Shown here: positions 23,932 to 32,740 of the stretch, one piece after another
Position numbering within the stretch: the stretch's first letter is position 1
Layout of the letters: each line of letters starts with the position of its first letter
Virus record (IMG/VR): IMGVR_UViG_3300010371_000036
Span: 1 to 64,000 of that record
DNA length: 64,000 nucleotides
From: a virus
Reading direction: 5' to 3' (one strand)
Position numbers and translations under genes: made by a program
The notes under the pieces: generated by a model
The model's input: only the letters and a program-made list of their open reading frames with translations
What the model was told of the DNA's origin: nothing
Database searches by the model: none

Positions 23932-25623
23932 TCAGAACGGGATGTCGTCCGAGGGGTCGCCCGGGAAGCCGTCGCCGTTGAACGGGTCAGGGTCCGGAGC
24001 GACGGCGGGCGCGGGAGCCGCCGCCGGGGCACCGAACGCGCCCGGGGGCGGGACGAACGGCGCGGGAGCCGGAGCCGCCGGGGGCGCGAAGGGCGCGGCC
24101 GGGGGCGAGAACCCGGGCGGGGGAGCCGCGGGAGCGGGCGCGGCGCCGAGGGAGCTCCGCTTCGGGCGCGCCGGCGGCGGGGGGACCGGCGCCTGCTCGA
24201 CGACGTAGACCATCCCGCAGTGCGGGCACTTCGTGTCCGTCGCGAGAAGGACCTTCCCGCACTGATCGCAATCGAACTCCTGGACCGGCGCCGCCGGCGG
24301 GGGAGCGACGAAGACGGGGTTCACCGGCGCCGCGGCCTGCGTGACGGGCGGGTAGACGCCGGAGTACTCCGAGATCGGAGCGACGGCGGAGGGCGCAAAC
24401 GCCGCAGGGACCTGGGCGAACGCCGGATTCGGCGGCGGGGGCGCCATGTGCTGCTGCTCGATCCGCGAGTGCTCATCGTACATCGCTCGCCGCTCCGCCG
24501 GCGTGCGCGCCGCCTCGGCCTGCGCCTTCGTCTCCGCGTCCGCCTTCTCGCGCGCCTCGAGCTCGAGCGCCTTCGCGAAGTAGGAGTCGAGCGGGAGCTT
24601 GACGAGCATGTGCTCCTCGAGCCGGGCGCGGAGCTGCTTCAGGTTGAAGCGCTCGGCGAGCTTCGACGCGTCCGGCGGCGTCGAGCGGAGGAGCTCGTAG
24701 ACCTGCTGCGTCAGCGGGATCTGCCGCATCGGCATCGCGTCGTAGTACTTCGTCATGTCCCGCTCGCCGGCGACCTTGTTGAACTCGAGCCGGATGACGT
24801 ACGGGTGCCGCTGCGGGTCCCCCTTCACGCCCTCGGGGTCGGAAGGGCAGCGCGCCTCCTTGATCGCCTTCGCGATCGCGTCCTGGACCTTGCCCGCGAG
24901 GCCCTTACCACCGAACATCACCTGGACGCCCGCCTGGACGTCGTCGTTGTCGACGACCGTGAAGACGAACTCTGGCTTGACCCGCGCGTCCTGCGAGAAC
25001 GCCGCGTTGTCCCCCTTCTGGTAGACCGGCCCGAGCCACTTCGACGCCGGGAAGAACGGGTCCTGCCCCGCGAGCTGCGCGGCGCGGACGTTCGGGTCCC
25101 CGCTCTCGGCGCCGGAGAGGTCGACGAGCTTGCAGTGGAGCGGGAGCTTCTCCGGCTTCCACTGGAACATGCCGGTGAACCCGCCCGCGTGGTAGATCTT
25201 CGTCTTCCGCGGGTCGGTCCCCTCGAACTTGAAGATGGGCAGGCGCCAGTCGATCTTCTTCTGGACGATGAGCTCGATCAGGTGCTCCTGCATGATGCAC
25301 ATCGGGCAGACGCACGGCGGGACCTCGCGCCGGTACGTCACCTTGTCGCGGAAATTCGCCGACTCCTGGACCTCCTCGCTCTCGTAGCACCCGAGCTGGT
25401 CGCCGTAGACGTCGCGCGTCTTCGCGCCCGTCTCCCGGTCCTCGTTCACGTGGATGCGCGTGAACTGGTGCCGGGCCAGGCCGAGGATCGGGGCGCTCGG
25501 GTGGAGCCACACGTGCGCGAAGCCGCGCTCCTTCCACTTCTTGTCGAGGTACTTGTTCCGCCCGCCCCCCGTCCCCTGGGTCATGAACTGGGCGAGGGTC
25601 ATCCCCGGTGCTCTGGTCGTCAT
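23932..25623 (-). CDS. Single-stranded-DNA-binding-protein-like, zinc ribbon and acidic tip
   Basis: 563 residues. N-terminal globular part of about 330 residues with CVCPMCIMQEH, a Glu-rich helix, then a long Pro/Ala linker interrupted by a zinc ribbon (CDQCGKVLL, KCPHCGMVY). The protein ends DPSDDIPF, matching the acidic DDIPF tip through which bacterial SSB recruits partners. Adjacent to RecA. An SSB or gp32-like role is inferred from tip, cysteines and position; the N-terminal fold is not recognised. Confidence 0.7.
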   Translation of the reverse strand: MTTRAPGMTLAQFMTQGTGGGRNKYLDKKWKERGFAHVWLHPSAPILGLARHQFTRIHVNEDRETGAKTRDVYGDQLGCYESEEVQESANFRDKVTYRREVPPCVCPMCIMQEHLIELIVQKKIDWRLPIFKFEGTDPRKTKIYHAGGFTGMFQWKPEKLPLHCKLVDLSGAESGDPNVRAAQLAGQDPFFPASKWLGPVYQKGDNAAFSQDARVKPEFVFTVVDNDDVQAGVQVMFGGKGLAGKVQDAIAKAIKEARCPSDPEGVKGDPQRHPYVIRLEFNKVAGERDMTKYYDAMPMRQIPLTQQVYELLRSTPPDASKLAERFNLKQLRARLEEHMLVKLPLDSYFAKALELEAREKADAETKAQAEAARTPAERRAMYDEHSRIEQQHMAPPPPNPAFAQVPAAFAPSAVAPISEYSGVYPPVTQAAAPVNPVFVAPPPAAPVQEFDCDQCGKVLLATDTKCPHCGMVYVVEQAPVPPPPARPKRSSLGAAPAPAAPPPGFSPPAAPFAPPAAPAPAPFVPPPGAFGAPAAAPAPAVAPDPDPFNGDGFPGDPSDDIPF

Positions 25624-25629
25624 TCGCTC

Positions 25630-26004
25630 TTATCCTTTCGTCCGCCGTCCTAGTTGCCGCGCGTTGAGGCTCGCGGCCTCTCCGATGAGGTAATCGAGCG
25701 GCGAGAGCCGCCCCTCCCTCTTCCGGAGCGTCGCCGCCCCGTACGCGGCCGCCATCTTCTCGAACTCTATCACCTGCCGGTCGAGCTCCCGGAGAAGCCC
25801 GTCGACCCGGACCGGGTTCACCCTCGCGCCCCGGAGAGACCTCGAGAACGCGCGGCGCGAGACGACCCCGCGGGCGTGCGCCTTGTCGTAGTAGAGGCGG
25901 GCCGCGGTCTCGTACGCGCCGTCGAGGAACTGCCGGTCCGCCTCCTGCCCGAGGAGCGTCCGCGCAATGTGCTCGCCGTGCCACGCCTTCGAGATCGTTA
26001 CCAT
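25630..26004 (-). CDS. Hypothetical protein in replication block
   Basis: 124 residues, ATG 26004 directly after the previous stop. All-helical (AYETAARLYYDKAHARG, LLRELDRQVIEFEKMAAAYG). Expressed with the SSB-like gene. No family recognised. Confidence 0.65.
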   Translation of the reverse strand: MVTISKAWHGEHIARTLLGQEADRQFLDGAYETAARLYYDKAHARGVVSRRAFSRSLRGARVNPVRVDGLLRELDRQVIEFEKMAAAYGAATLRKREGRLSPLDYLIGEAASLNARQLGRRTKG

Positions 26005-27363
26005 CTACTTCCTCATCGTCTCGAGGAGCGTCCGGAGACTCGCCGCCTTCGAGCTCCACTTCGAGACGAGGTCCTCGATAGTCGACTCGACGCCCTTCAG
26101 CTTGTGGCGCGTCATCTCCTGGGCGTGCCACTCGTCGGGGTAGAGCTCGCCCATCCGCGTCGTCACGTCGGCGTCGGTGATCATCTTCTTCCGGTCACCC
26201 GCCTTCTTCTCCACCTCGAGCTCCGCGGACGCCCGCTCGCGCATCACGGCGCGGGTCCGGTCGGCGTCGCGCTCCCAGGCCGCTCTCTCAAGCTTCGCGC
26301 CGAGGAGGAGGAGGTGAGCCCGGCGCCCGCGCTTCTCCGCCTTGTCGAGGTGCTCGCGGATTGTCGCGTAGTCCCCGCGCTGCTCGCCCACCTCGAGGTT
26401 CTCCTCGAGGTCCCGGTAGTCGCGGAACGCGTCGACCGCGTAGACCGTCTCGACGATCCGCTGGTAGTCCGGGGAGATCTTCCCGCCGGTCGCCGAGGCC
26501 CAGAGCGGGGGGTGGCTCGCGGCCACTCGCGGCTCCATGTCGACGAACGACTCCTCCGACGGCTTCTTCACGCCGCGGAGCGGGACCTCGGCGGGGGGCG
26601 TCCACGGGTTCTCGGGCGCGGGGATCTCCGCGAGCGCGCCGGCGATAGCCGTCTCCTGGACTCCCGGCCCGGCGCCGATCTGCCGGCGGCGCTCGACGTC
26701 CCGGATCGCCGCGCCGACGAGCCGCGACTTATCCGGGCAGAGCCCCCCGCAGACCTGGCACCCCTCCTCGTCGGCGCCGTTGACGAGCGAGCAGTTGTTG
26801 ATGTCGCCCGACGGCGTCCGCTCGTACCCGAGGCGGGCCTTCGTCGCCGGGAGGGGCTCGCTCCCTGGAGCGATGACCGTCCCATGCTCCGCCGTCATGA
26901 CGACCTGCGGAAGCACAACGCTATTCAGGTACGGGAGGAGGAAGTCCGGCGTCGGCTTCGGCGGGTCGGTGTAGTCCTCGAGCCACGCCCGGGCCTGGAG
27001 CCGCTGGACGAGCGGCCACTTCGAGACGTCGGAGATCCCGACGCGGAACCCGGCACTCGCGAGCGCGAAGGCGAGGTCCTTGAACGGCATCTCCCCCGCC
27101 TCGGTCGGCCCGTCGTACGGGTTCATCGTCTTACGCGTCAGCTCCGCGACGCGGGCCTTCCTCGCCGCCTCCTCCCTCGCCCGATCCTCCGCCGTCTCGG
27201 GCGGCGGGATCTCGAACGCGAACGGGTCGAGCGGCGCGGGGTCGGCGAGGAGGCCGACGGGCGTCATGGGCGCGGCCGCCGGCGCGGGATCGGTCGGAGG
27301 CGTCGGTTTCGTGAGCGACGCCGCCAGCTCGGCGCCGAGTTCGTTCTTGGGTCGTCTTGCCAT
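26005..27363 (-). CDS. Large hypothetical protein in replication block
   Basis: 452 residues. N-terminal Pro/Ala linker after MARRPKNELGAEL, a central region with NNCSLVNGADEEGCQVCGGLC (possible metal site), and a C-terminal coiled coil (AKLERAAWERDADRTRAVMR, then WSSKAASLRTLLETMRK). First gene after an intrinsic terminator, so it probably has its own promoter. No family recognised; position between polymerase and RecA suggests a replication or recombination accessory. Confidence 0.68.
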   Translation of the reverse strand: MARRPKNELGAELAASLTKPTPPTDPAPAAAPMTPVGLLADPAPLDPFAFEIPPPETAEDRAREEAARKARVAELTRKTMNPYDGPTEAGEMPFKDLAFALASAGFRVGISDVSKWPLVQRLQARAWLEDYTDPPKPTPDFLLPYLNSVVLPQVVMTAEHGTVIAPGSEPLPATKARLGYERTPSGDINNCSLVNGADEEGCQVCGGLCPDKSRLVGAAIRDVERRRQIGAGPGVQETAIAGALAEIPAPENPWTPPAEVPLRGVKKPSEESFVDMEPRVAASHPPLWASATGGKISPDYQRIVETVYAVDAFRDYRDLEENLEVGEQRGDYATIREHLDKAEKRGRRAHLLLLGAKLERAAWERDADRTRAVMRERASAELEVEKKAGDRKKMITDADVTTRMGELYPDEWHAQEMTRHKLKGVESTIEDLVSKWSSKAASLRTLLETMRK

Positions 27364-27398
27364 GGTCCCTCCGGAGATGCCGCGCCCCCCGCGACGCG

Positions 27399-27435
27399 AA
27401 AAGGCCCGCCTCCCGGGGTGAGCGGGAGGCGGGCC
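27399..27435 (-). terminator. Intrinsic terminator
   Basis: Arms GGCCCGCCTCCCG (27403-27415) and its complement (27423-27435) form a perfect 13-bp stem with a 7-base loop, followed on the minus strand by UUUU. It ends the polymerase-containing transcript. Confidence 0.85.
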
Positions 27436-27456
27436 GAGTCGGCGGTCACGCGGTCT

Positions 27457-27804
27457 TCAGGGCGTCGCGGGCGACGGCGCGGGAGCCGGAGGAGCCGGGT
27501 TCGCGGCGGGGTCCGCCGGCGTGTTCGCCACGACGGCCGCCGAGAGCGCGGTCGTCTCCGTATCGAGGGCGCTCGAGAGCGCCGTGAGCTGCGCCGGGTC
27601 GCCCGAGGCGATCGCCGCGTCGAGCTTCGCCTTCAGGCCGACGATGAGGAGCCGCGCCGACTCCTGCGCCGTGATCGAGGCCGCAACCTTCGCCTTGAGT
27701 TCGTCGAGTTCGGACATGATTGGTTTTCCCTGTTCGTAGATCTCGTCCAGGCGCAGCAAGATGCGCTCGAGGATCGAGAGTACCTGCTTCACCAGGATTC
27801 GCAT
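27457..27804 (-). CDS. Small coiled-coil protein with Pro/Ala tail
   Basis: 115 residues from ATG 27804 (an internal ATG at 27718 is possible). LVKQVLSILERILLRLDEIYEQ, ELDELKAKVAASITAQESA, then an Ala/Leu helix and a C-terminal proline-rich tail. Resembles small trimeric coiled-coil phage proteins of unknown role. Followed by the terminator. Confidence 0.62.
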   Translation of the reverse strand: MRILVKQVLSILERILLRLDEIYEQGKPIMSELDELKAKVAASITAQESARLLIVGLKAKLDAAIASGDPAQLTALSSALDTETTALSAAVVANTPADPAANPAPPAPAPSPATP

Positions 27805-27812
27805 GGCCGAGT

Positions 27813-30698
27813 CTATGCCGCGGGCGTGGAGCCGGCGATCGCGTTCGCGACGGCGCGACGGAGCTCCGGCGAGTCCGCGACCGCGACGTCGGTCTGGTGC
27901 GCCGCGACGACCTCGCCGCCGGGGCCGAGGATCCGGAGCTCGACCCGGCGCGGCCCGGGGTGGGCGAGGAGGACCGCCTTGACCGCCGGGAGCCTCGCCC
28001 GGAGGCTCCCGAGGACCTCGACGAGGAAGGGGCCGTCCGCCGGCGCGGGCGCGGCCTGGGCGACGGGAGGGGCCGCGAAGAGGTCCCCCTGACCCTCCGG
28101 CGCCGGGCGCGCCTTGCCGGACGGAACCCGGGTTCCGTCCGGCGCGAGCTCGAACGCGTTCGGCTTCCGCCGCCGGTCCGCCTTCGGCCGGACCCGGAGG
28201 AACCGGGCCCAGTCCCGGAGCCGGAGCTCCTCGACGCCCAGCCCCGGCTCCGCGGGGAACGCGGCCTCGAGGACGCGCTGGGTCGCCGGGTAGATCCGCT
28301 TCTCCCAGAGGTAGTAGCGGTCGCACTCCCCGGCGTAGTCGACGGCGGGGATCACCCTCATCGGCGAGACGTGCCCGTCGACGACGACGTACGGGACCTT
28401 GACGCCCTCGACCATCTGCTCGCCCCGCCCCCGGAGGATCTTCGCGACCTGGACGTGCGCCGAGTCGGCGGGCTCCTTGCCGTCCGGCCGCTGCTTCTTC
28501 GCCTTGTCGTACTCGCGGAGGCTCTTCGTCAGGCTCTGGGCGTTCGAGACGTCGTCGACCGGGAGCGGGTCCTCGAGGACGTGGCACCTCATCGCCTCGA
28601 TGAGCGGGACGAACGCGGCTGGGTCCTCGGAGCGCTCGAGCATCAGGAGGTCGATCACCTGCTTCTGGAGCCGGCGGGCGATCCGGTTCGTGTCGCCCCG
28701 CCGGTACTCGAGGCCGCGGATCTCCGGCTTGCCGCGCGCCGGCGGGATCGCGTCCCAGACCTTCCCGCAGTCCCGGCAGGTCATCGTCCGGACGTCGACG
28801 CGCCCGGGGCCGACCTTCCCGTCGCGCTCCGCGTCGCAGGAGCACGTCGCCGTCCCCTTGTAGAACGCGTAGACCGCGGCGTAGTTCTTCTTCGAGACGA
28901 GGACGAGCCGCTCGAAGCACTTCTCGTAGGCGAGCTCGATGAAGTTCTGCGCGCAGCCGACGCCCCGGACCGCCTCCGGGTAGAGGTCGACGTTGCACGA
29001 CCGGACGAACTCCTCGAGCCCCGCGAACGTGAGCTCCGGCGCCCCGGCGCGCTTCTCGAAGAACGCCGAGTCGGTATCCGAGTAGATGGCGAACATCCCC
29101 CGACCCTCCGACGCGTGGAGCGTCTTCTGGATCAGCCAGACGCCCGTCGTCGAGACGCTCTCGGCGACCCGGACGTCCGAGAACCGGGAGTGCGGGCTCC
29201 CGGCAATCCCGTAGAAGATGTTGACGACGACCTTGTACGCCGCCGAGAGCCGCCCGGCGGCGACCCACTCCGGGCTCCCCGGCGGGAGCGACGCCTGGAG
29301 CTTGGTGAAGTGCTTGCGGCGACCCTTCATCTCGGCGACGGCGCCGGAGAGGAGGCCGACAACGTCCTGCCGGAACCCGACCCCCGTCGCCGGCGCCCGG
29401 GCGCGCCCCGGGGGGACCGGACCGTTCACCGGCACCATCGGGTCGAGCGTCTCGGGGCTCATGTTCCACGTCTGGATGATCGACGGGTACATGCCGGAGA
29501 AGTCGACGACGTGGACGTTCTTCCGGATCCCCCGGACCTGGGGCTCGAGCACCCAGGCGCCGGCGAACTTCTTCCGGTCCGCGTCCGGGAAGGACCACGG
29601 CCGGTTCGGGAAGCGGATCCCGCGCTCGACGCCGACGCGCAGGAGCCAGCCGTCGACGAACGTGCTCGGCGTCGCCGAGTCGGTGTCCGAGAAGACGCGG
29701 CAGACCTCGCAGACGCTCGCGTTCAGCGCGAGGTAGCCGGTCGCCGCCTCGAGCTTCGGCAGGAGGAGCGCGTCCTTGTCGCAGTACGCCGCCATGCGCT
29801 CGCGCTCCGCGCCGCCCGCCTCCCACGCCTCCCAGGTCTTCCGGGCGTCGAAGTCGTCCTTCCCTTCGCCGAGGACCTCCTGCGCGACGAACCCGAGCGA
29901 ACGGGAGGTCTTCTCGTCGCCGCTCTCCGCCGCCGGCTTGTTCATCCGGTCGTAGACCTCGGCGAAGTCGATCCAGAGCCAGCGCCGCGGGTCCCGGATC
30001 CGCGCCCCGACCCGCTGCGCGCGGAGCGTGACGACCGGGAAGTCGAAGAGGTCCCCGAACCACGCCGCGACCTGGTCGAACCACTCGAGGGCCTCGAACA
30101 GGAGCTCGAGGAGCCGGCGCTCCGCCTCGTCCGTGTCCGCCGAGAGGACGCCGCGCGCGACCGTCATCGGCGCCGCCGCGAAGCGCGGGTTCGGCCCGGC
30201 GGAGAGCCGGCAGCCCCCGTCGACCGCGAGCGACCAGCAGAGGACGCGGGCCTTGCCCTGCCGCGCGACCGCCGGCTGCACGCGGCTGTCGGTCTCGATG
30301 TCGAGGTAGACCCGCCGCGGCGTCCCGACGAGCGCGCCCGTCTCGGAGAAGAAGCGCCGGATCGGATCGATGTCCGCCTCGAAGGTCTCGATCCCGAGCG
30401 AGTGAAAGAACCCGTCCCGCGCGTGCGCCTTCCGCCGCCACTCGTCCGAGGTCCAGCAAATCCGGTAAAACTCCCCCTCCTCGCGCACGCCGGCGACGAA
30501 CTCGCTCGCCTTCAGCTCCCGGAGGAGCTCCGCGGGGACGTCCCGCCGGCGGACGAAGGAGCTCCACTCCGCCGGGACGCGCCGCGCCATGCGCTGGTCC
30601 CGCGCGTCCCGGTAGAGGAGGAAGAGGTCCCTCCCCTCGACGATACCGTTGAGGAACCGCGGCTGCTCCGCGGCGGACGGAACCCGGGTTCCGTTCAC
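27813..30698 (-). CDS. Family B DNA polymerase
   Basis: 961 residues. Exo I YLDIETDS (131-138), motif A DFSGMYPSI (399-407), motif B K489 to YG497 in the KVVVNIFYG block, motif C YSDTDS (539-544), and the KKNY block. A zinc ribbon-like insertion (CSCDAERDG to CRDCGKVW) follows motif C. The GTG start lies inside palindrome copy 7, and copy 6 is near the C-terminus. A later start cannot be excluded. This is the replicative polymerase with proofreading exonuclease. Confidence 0.92.
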   Translation of the reverse strand: MNGTRVPSAAEQPRFLNGIVEGRDLFLLYRDARDQRMARRVPAEWSSFVRRRDVPAELLRELKASEFVAGVREEGEFYRICWTSDEWRRKAHARDGFFHSLGIETFEADIDPIRRFFSETGALVGTPRRVYLDIETDSRVQPAVARQGKARVLCWSLAVDGGCRLSAGPNPRFAAAPMTVARGVLSADTDEAERRLLELLFEALEWFDQVAAWFGDLFDFPVVTLRAQRVGARIRDPRRWLWIDFAEVYDRMNKPAAESGDEKTSRSLGFVAQEVLGEGKDDFDARKTWEAWEAGGAERERMAAYCDKDALLLPKLEAATGYLALNASVCEVCRVFSDTDSATPSTFVDGWLLRVGVERGIRFPNRPWSFPDADRKKFAGAWVLEPQVRGIRKNVHVVDFSGMYPSIIQTWNMSPETLDPMVPVNGPVPPGRARAPATGVGFRQDVVGLLSGAVAEMKGRRKHFTKLQASLPPGSPEWVAAGRLSAAYKVVVNIFYGIAGSPHSRFSDVRVAESVSTTGVWLIQKTLHASEGRGMFAIYSDTDSAFFEKRAGAPELTFAGLEEFVRSCNVDLYPEAVRGVGCAQNFIELAYEKCFERLVLVSKKNYAAVYAFYKGTATCSCDAERDGKVGPGRVDVRTMTCRDCGKVWDAIPPARGKPEIRGLEYRRGDTNRIARRLQKQVIDLLMLERSEDPAAFVPLIEAMRCHVLEDPLPVDDVSNAQSLTKSLREYDKAKKQRPDGKEPADSAHVQVAKILRGRGEQMVEGVKVPYVVVDGHVSPMRVIPAVDYAGECDRYYLWEKRIYPATQRVLEAAFPAEPGLGVEELRLRDWARFLRVRPKADRRRKPNAFELAPDGTRVPSGKARPAPEGQGDLFAAPPVAQAAPAPADGPFLVEVLGSLRARLPAVKAVLLAHPGPRRVELRILGPGGEVVAAHQTDVAVADSPELRRAVANAIAGSTPAA
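28120..28139. repeat. 20-bp palindrome, copy 6
   Basis: Perfect copy inside the polymerase gene, about 300 bases before its stop, read as DGTRVPS. Confidence 0.95.
30676..30695. repeat. 20-bp palindrome, copy 7
   Basis: One mismatch (last base T). It covers codons 2-8 of the polymerase as annotated (NGTRVPS), so it lies directly at the likely start codon and could influence translation initiation. Confidence 0.9.
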
Positions 30699-30702
30699 GG
30701 AG

Positions 30703-31935
30703 CTACTTCACCGGCTCGACGCGCCGGACCTCGACGACCCCCTCGATGACGCCCTCCGCGTTCTTCCGGAGCGTCAGGAGGACCTCGGCGTCGTTCCCCG
30801 CGATCGGGAGGCGCGCCCACGGCGTCTCCGAGAACGTCTTCGCCTTCTTCGTCGGCTCCTCCCCCTTCTTCGCCGGCTTGTCGAAGAACGTCACCTTGTG
30901 CTTCCCCTCGACGAGGGCGAGCGTCACCTTCCCGGTCGTCTTCGGTTCGGGGCGCGGCGCCTTCGCCTTCGGCCCCGGCGGTCGACGCTCGCCCTCGCCG
31001 GGCTTGCGCCCCATGGCCTCGCGCTCGATCTCCCGGCGCGACGCGTTCCGGTTGATCATCTCCTGGACCTTCGGCCGCGCCTCCGGCGTCGCCTCGACGA
31101 GGAGCCGGAGCTTGGTCGTCGGGACCGCGAGGAAGGTCGCCTCGTCGAACTGGGCGTACATCTTCAGGAGGCTCCGCGCGTAGTTCGCGCTCATCCCGAG
31201 CTCGATCGCGGCGAAGGTCTCGAAGTTGCGGTAAGCGGCGCGCTCCTTCTTATCGAGCCGGGTCTTCCAGACGCCGGAGACCTCCCCCTCCGAGAGCTTC
31301 TTCGCGAGCATGTAGCCGGAGACGTTCGTCACGCTCTGGAGGCGCTTCACCTCCCAGACGAACTTGTCGATCGGCGAGAGCCCCTCCGGGACGACCTCCC
31401 CCGCCACCGGGAAGGCGAGGACGGGGGCGCCGGGAGTCTCCTTCACCTTCTCGCGCTTCGAGCCCTTGCCGCTCACCTGCGTCAGCTTCTGGTCCGGGAC
31501 CGGACTCGGGGGCGGCGGGGCGGCCTCCGGCTCCGGGATGACGACGGGCTCCGGCGGAGCCGCCTCAGCCTCGGCCTCAGCCTGGAGGGCGCTCTCGATC
31601 GCGTCCGCCTCCGCGTTCCGCGCCGGCGTGTCCCCTATGTCGTCCCCCTCGCCGACGCCGCAGAACGGGCAGACCTCGAGGTCGGAGGTCGAGTCGGCGC
31701 CGCAGTTATCGCAGCCGACGATCTTCACGCCGCCGGGGCGCTCCTCCTTCGGCTTGTCGGCGATCGCCTTGAAGTGCTTCACCAGCGCCTCGACGCGCTT
31801 CTTCAGCGAGTCGGAGCCGCCGACCTTGACCTTCGCCACCTCGAGCGTGTTCGAGACCGCCGCCGCGTCGATCTTCGACGCGGGGATCCCGCAGATGAGG
31901 TCGACCTTCGCCACCGTCGCCGCGTTCTTCGCCAT
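30703..31935 (-). CDS. Zinc-ribbon and helix-turn-helix-like protein of replication block
   Basis: 410 residues. A zinc ribbon CDNCGADSTSDLEVCPFCG follows about 70 helical residues. Next an acidic, proline-rich linker, then a helical segment (ELGMSANYARSLLKMYAQFD, LAVPTTKLRLLVEA) that looks like a ParB or sigma-type DNA-binding module. A basic linker and beta-rich C-terminus follow. Likely nucleic-acid binding; no family recognised. Confidence 0.65.
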   Translation of the reverse strand: MAKNAATVAKVDLICGIPASKIDAAAVSNTLEVAKVKVGGSDSLKKRVEALVKHFKAIADKPKEERPGGVKIVGCDNCGADSTSDLEVCPFCGVGEGDDIGDTPARNAEADAIESALQAEAEAEAAPPEPVVIPEPEAAPPPPSPVPDQKLTQVSGKGSKREKVKETPGAPVLAFPVAGEVVPEGLSPIDKFVWEVKRLQSVTNVSGYMLAKKLSEGEVSGVWKTRLDKKERAAYRNFETFAAIELGMSANYARSLLKMYAQFDEATFLAVPTTKLRLLVEATPEARPKVQEMINRNASRREIEREAMGRKPGEGERRPPGPKAKAPRPEPKTTGKVTLALVEGKHKVTFFDKPAKKGEEPTKKAKTFSETPWARLPIAGNDAEVLLTLRKNAEGVIEGVVEVRRVEPVK

Positions 31936-31962
31936 GTGCTCTTCCTTCTCTTTCCGAGCGGA

Positions 31963-32625
31963 CTATGCCGCGCTCACGAATGACTGCACGACCTCGTCCA
32001 CCCTGGACCGGGCCTGCGCCAGGTTCTTCACGCCGAACATCGTCCGGAGCGTGAAGCTACCGCAGATCGTGTCCGCGACGGCGTCCGTGTCTCCCTCGAA
32101 GCTGCGGAGCCCCTGGATGACGATCGACTCCTCGCGCGTCTCCGACTCCTCCTCGGCGTAATCGTAGAACTCCGAGAGAGCGAAGTCCGACTCCTGCGCA
32201 GGCTGCGTCGGAGCGAAGTCGCACGGGTCGATCTCCGCGCCGTCTTCCCCCGAGGGCCGCGCGAAGCGCGAGAACGTCACCTCGGGCCGGCTGGGGCGCT
32301 TGCAGGGGTTGCCGTGCACGCCAGCGCCGCGAACCCGGTGAATCTCCCGCGTCGTCCGGTTGACCGCGTTCGGCACAATGTACCGCGTCGGCGGGACACC
32401 GTAGCTCGGGTCCCAGAGCTTCGAGTGGTGCACGACGAGGAGGAGGAACTCCTGCTCGACGTCCTCCCGCCCGGCGCTCGTCCCGAGCTTCTTCCGCCAG
32501 CGGCGGTAGATCCCCCCGGCGATCCGGTTCCAGTACGGCGCCGTCCTCCGGATGTACTCGTTCTCGCTCATCGCCCCCGCGTGGAGGGCCCGCACGCAAC
32601 CGTCGACATCGTCCCGCGTCATCAT
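31963..32625 (-). CDS. Sigma-factor-like protein (region 2-type)
   Basis: 220 residues from ATG 32625. A segment YWNRIAGGIYRRWRKKLG, then AGREDVEQEFLLLVVHHSKL, WDPSYGVPPTRYIVPNAVNR and TTREIHRVRG resembles sigma region 2 (DLxQEG, a (F/W)DPxxG-type turn, then YxxxxI). The C-terminal end (TLRTMFGVKNLAQARSRVDE) could be a divergent region 4. A phage-encoded sigma factor is the best reading but the similarity is weak. Confidence 0.5.
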   Translation of the reverse strand: MMTRDDVDGCVRALHAGAMSENEYIRRTAPYWNRIAGGIYRRWRKKLGTSAGREDVEQEFLLLVVHHSKLWDPSYGVPPTRYIVPNAVNRTTREIHRVRGAGVHGNPCKRPSRPEVTFSRFARPSGEDGAEIDPCDFAPTQPAQESDFALSEFYDYAEEESETREESIVIQGLRSFEGDTDAVADTICGSFTLRTMFGVKNLAQARSRVDEVVQSFVSAA

Positions 32626-32690
32626 CGGCTTTTCACTCCCGCCCCCGCGCAGGGGGCCTTCCCGAACCCGTACCCGTCTTGATAGAGACT

Positions 32691-32734
32691 CCCCCCGGGT
32701 TCGCCGCCTCGGGGAGAGGGGCGAACCCGGGGGG
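32691..32734 (-). terminator. Perfect 15-bp hairpin after the helicase gene
   Basis: Arms 32691-32705 and 32720-32734 are perfect complements with a 14-base loop. They lie just past the stop of the UvrD-like gene on the minus strand. No long U-run follows. Its CCCGGGTTC core overlaps in sequence with the palindrome repeat but flanks and length differ. Confidence 0.7.
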
Positions 32735-32740
32735 CCAACG

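Noticed and set aside
32691-32734. Sixteenth copy of the 20-bp palindrome
   Set aside because: It shares only the CCCGGGTTC core. The arms are longer with a true loop, which fits a terminator hairpin.
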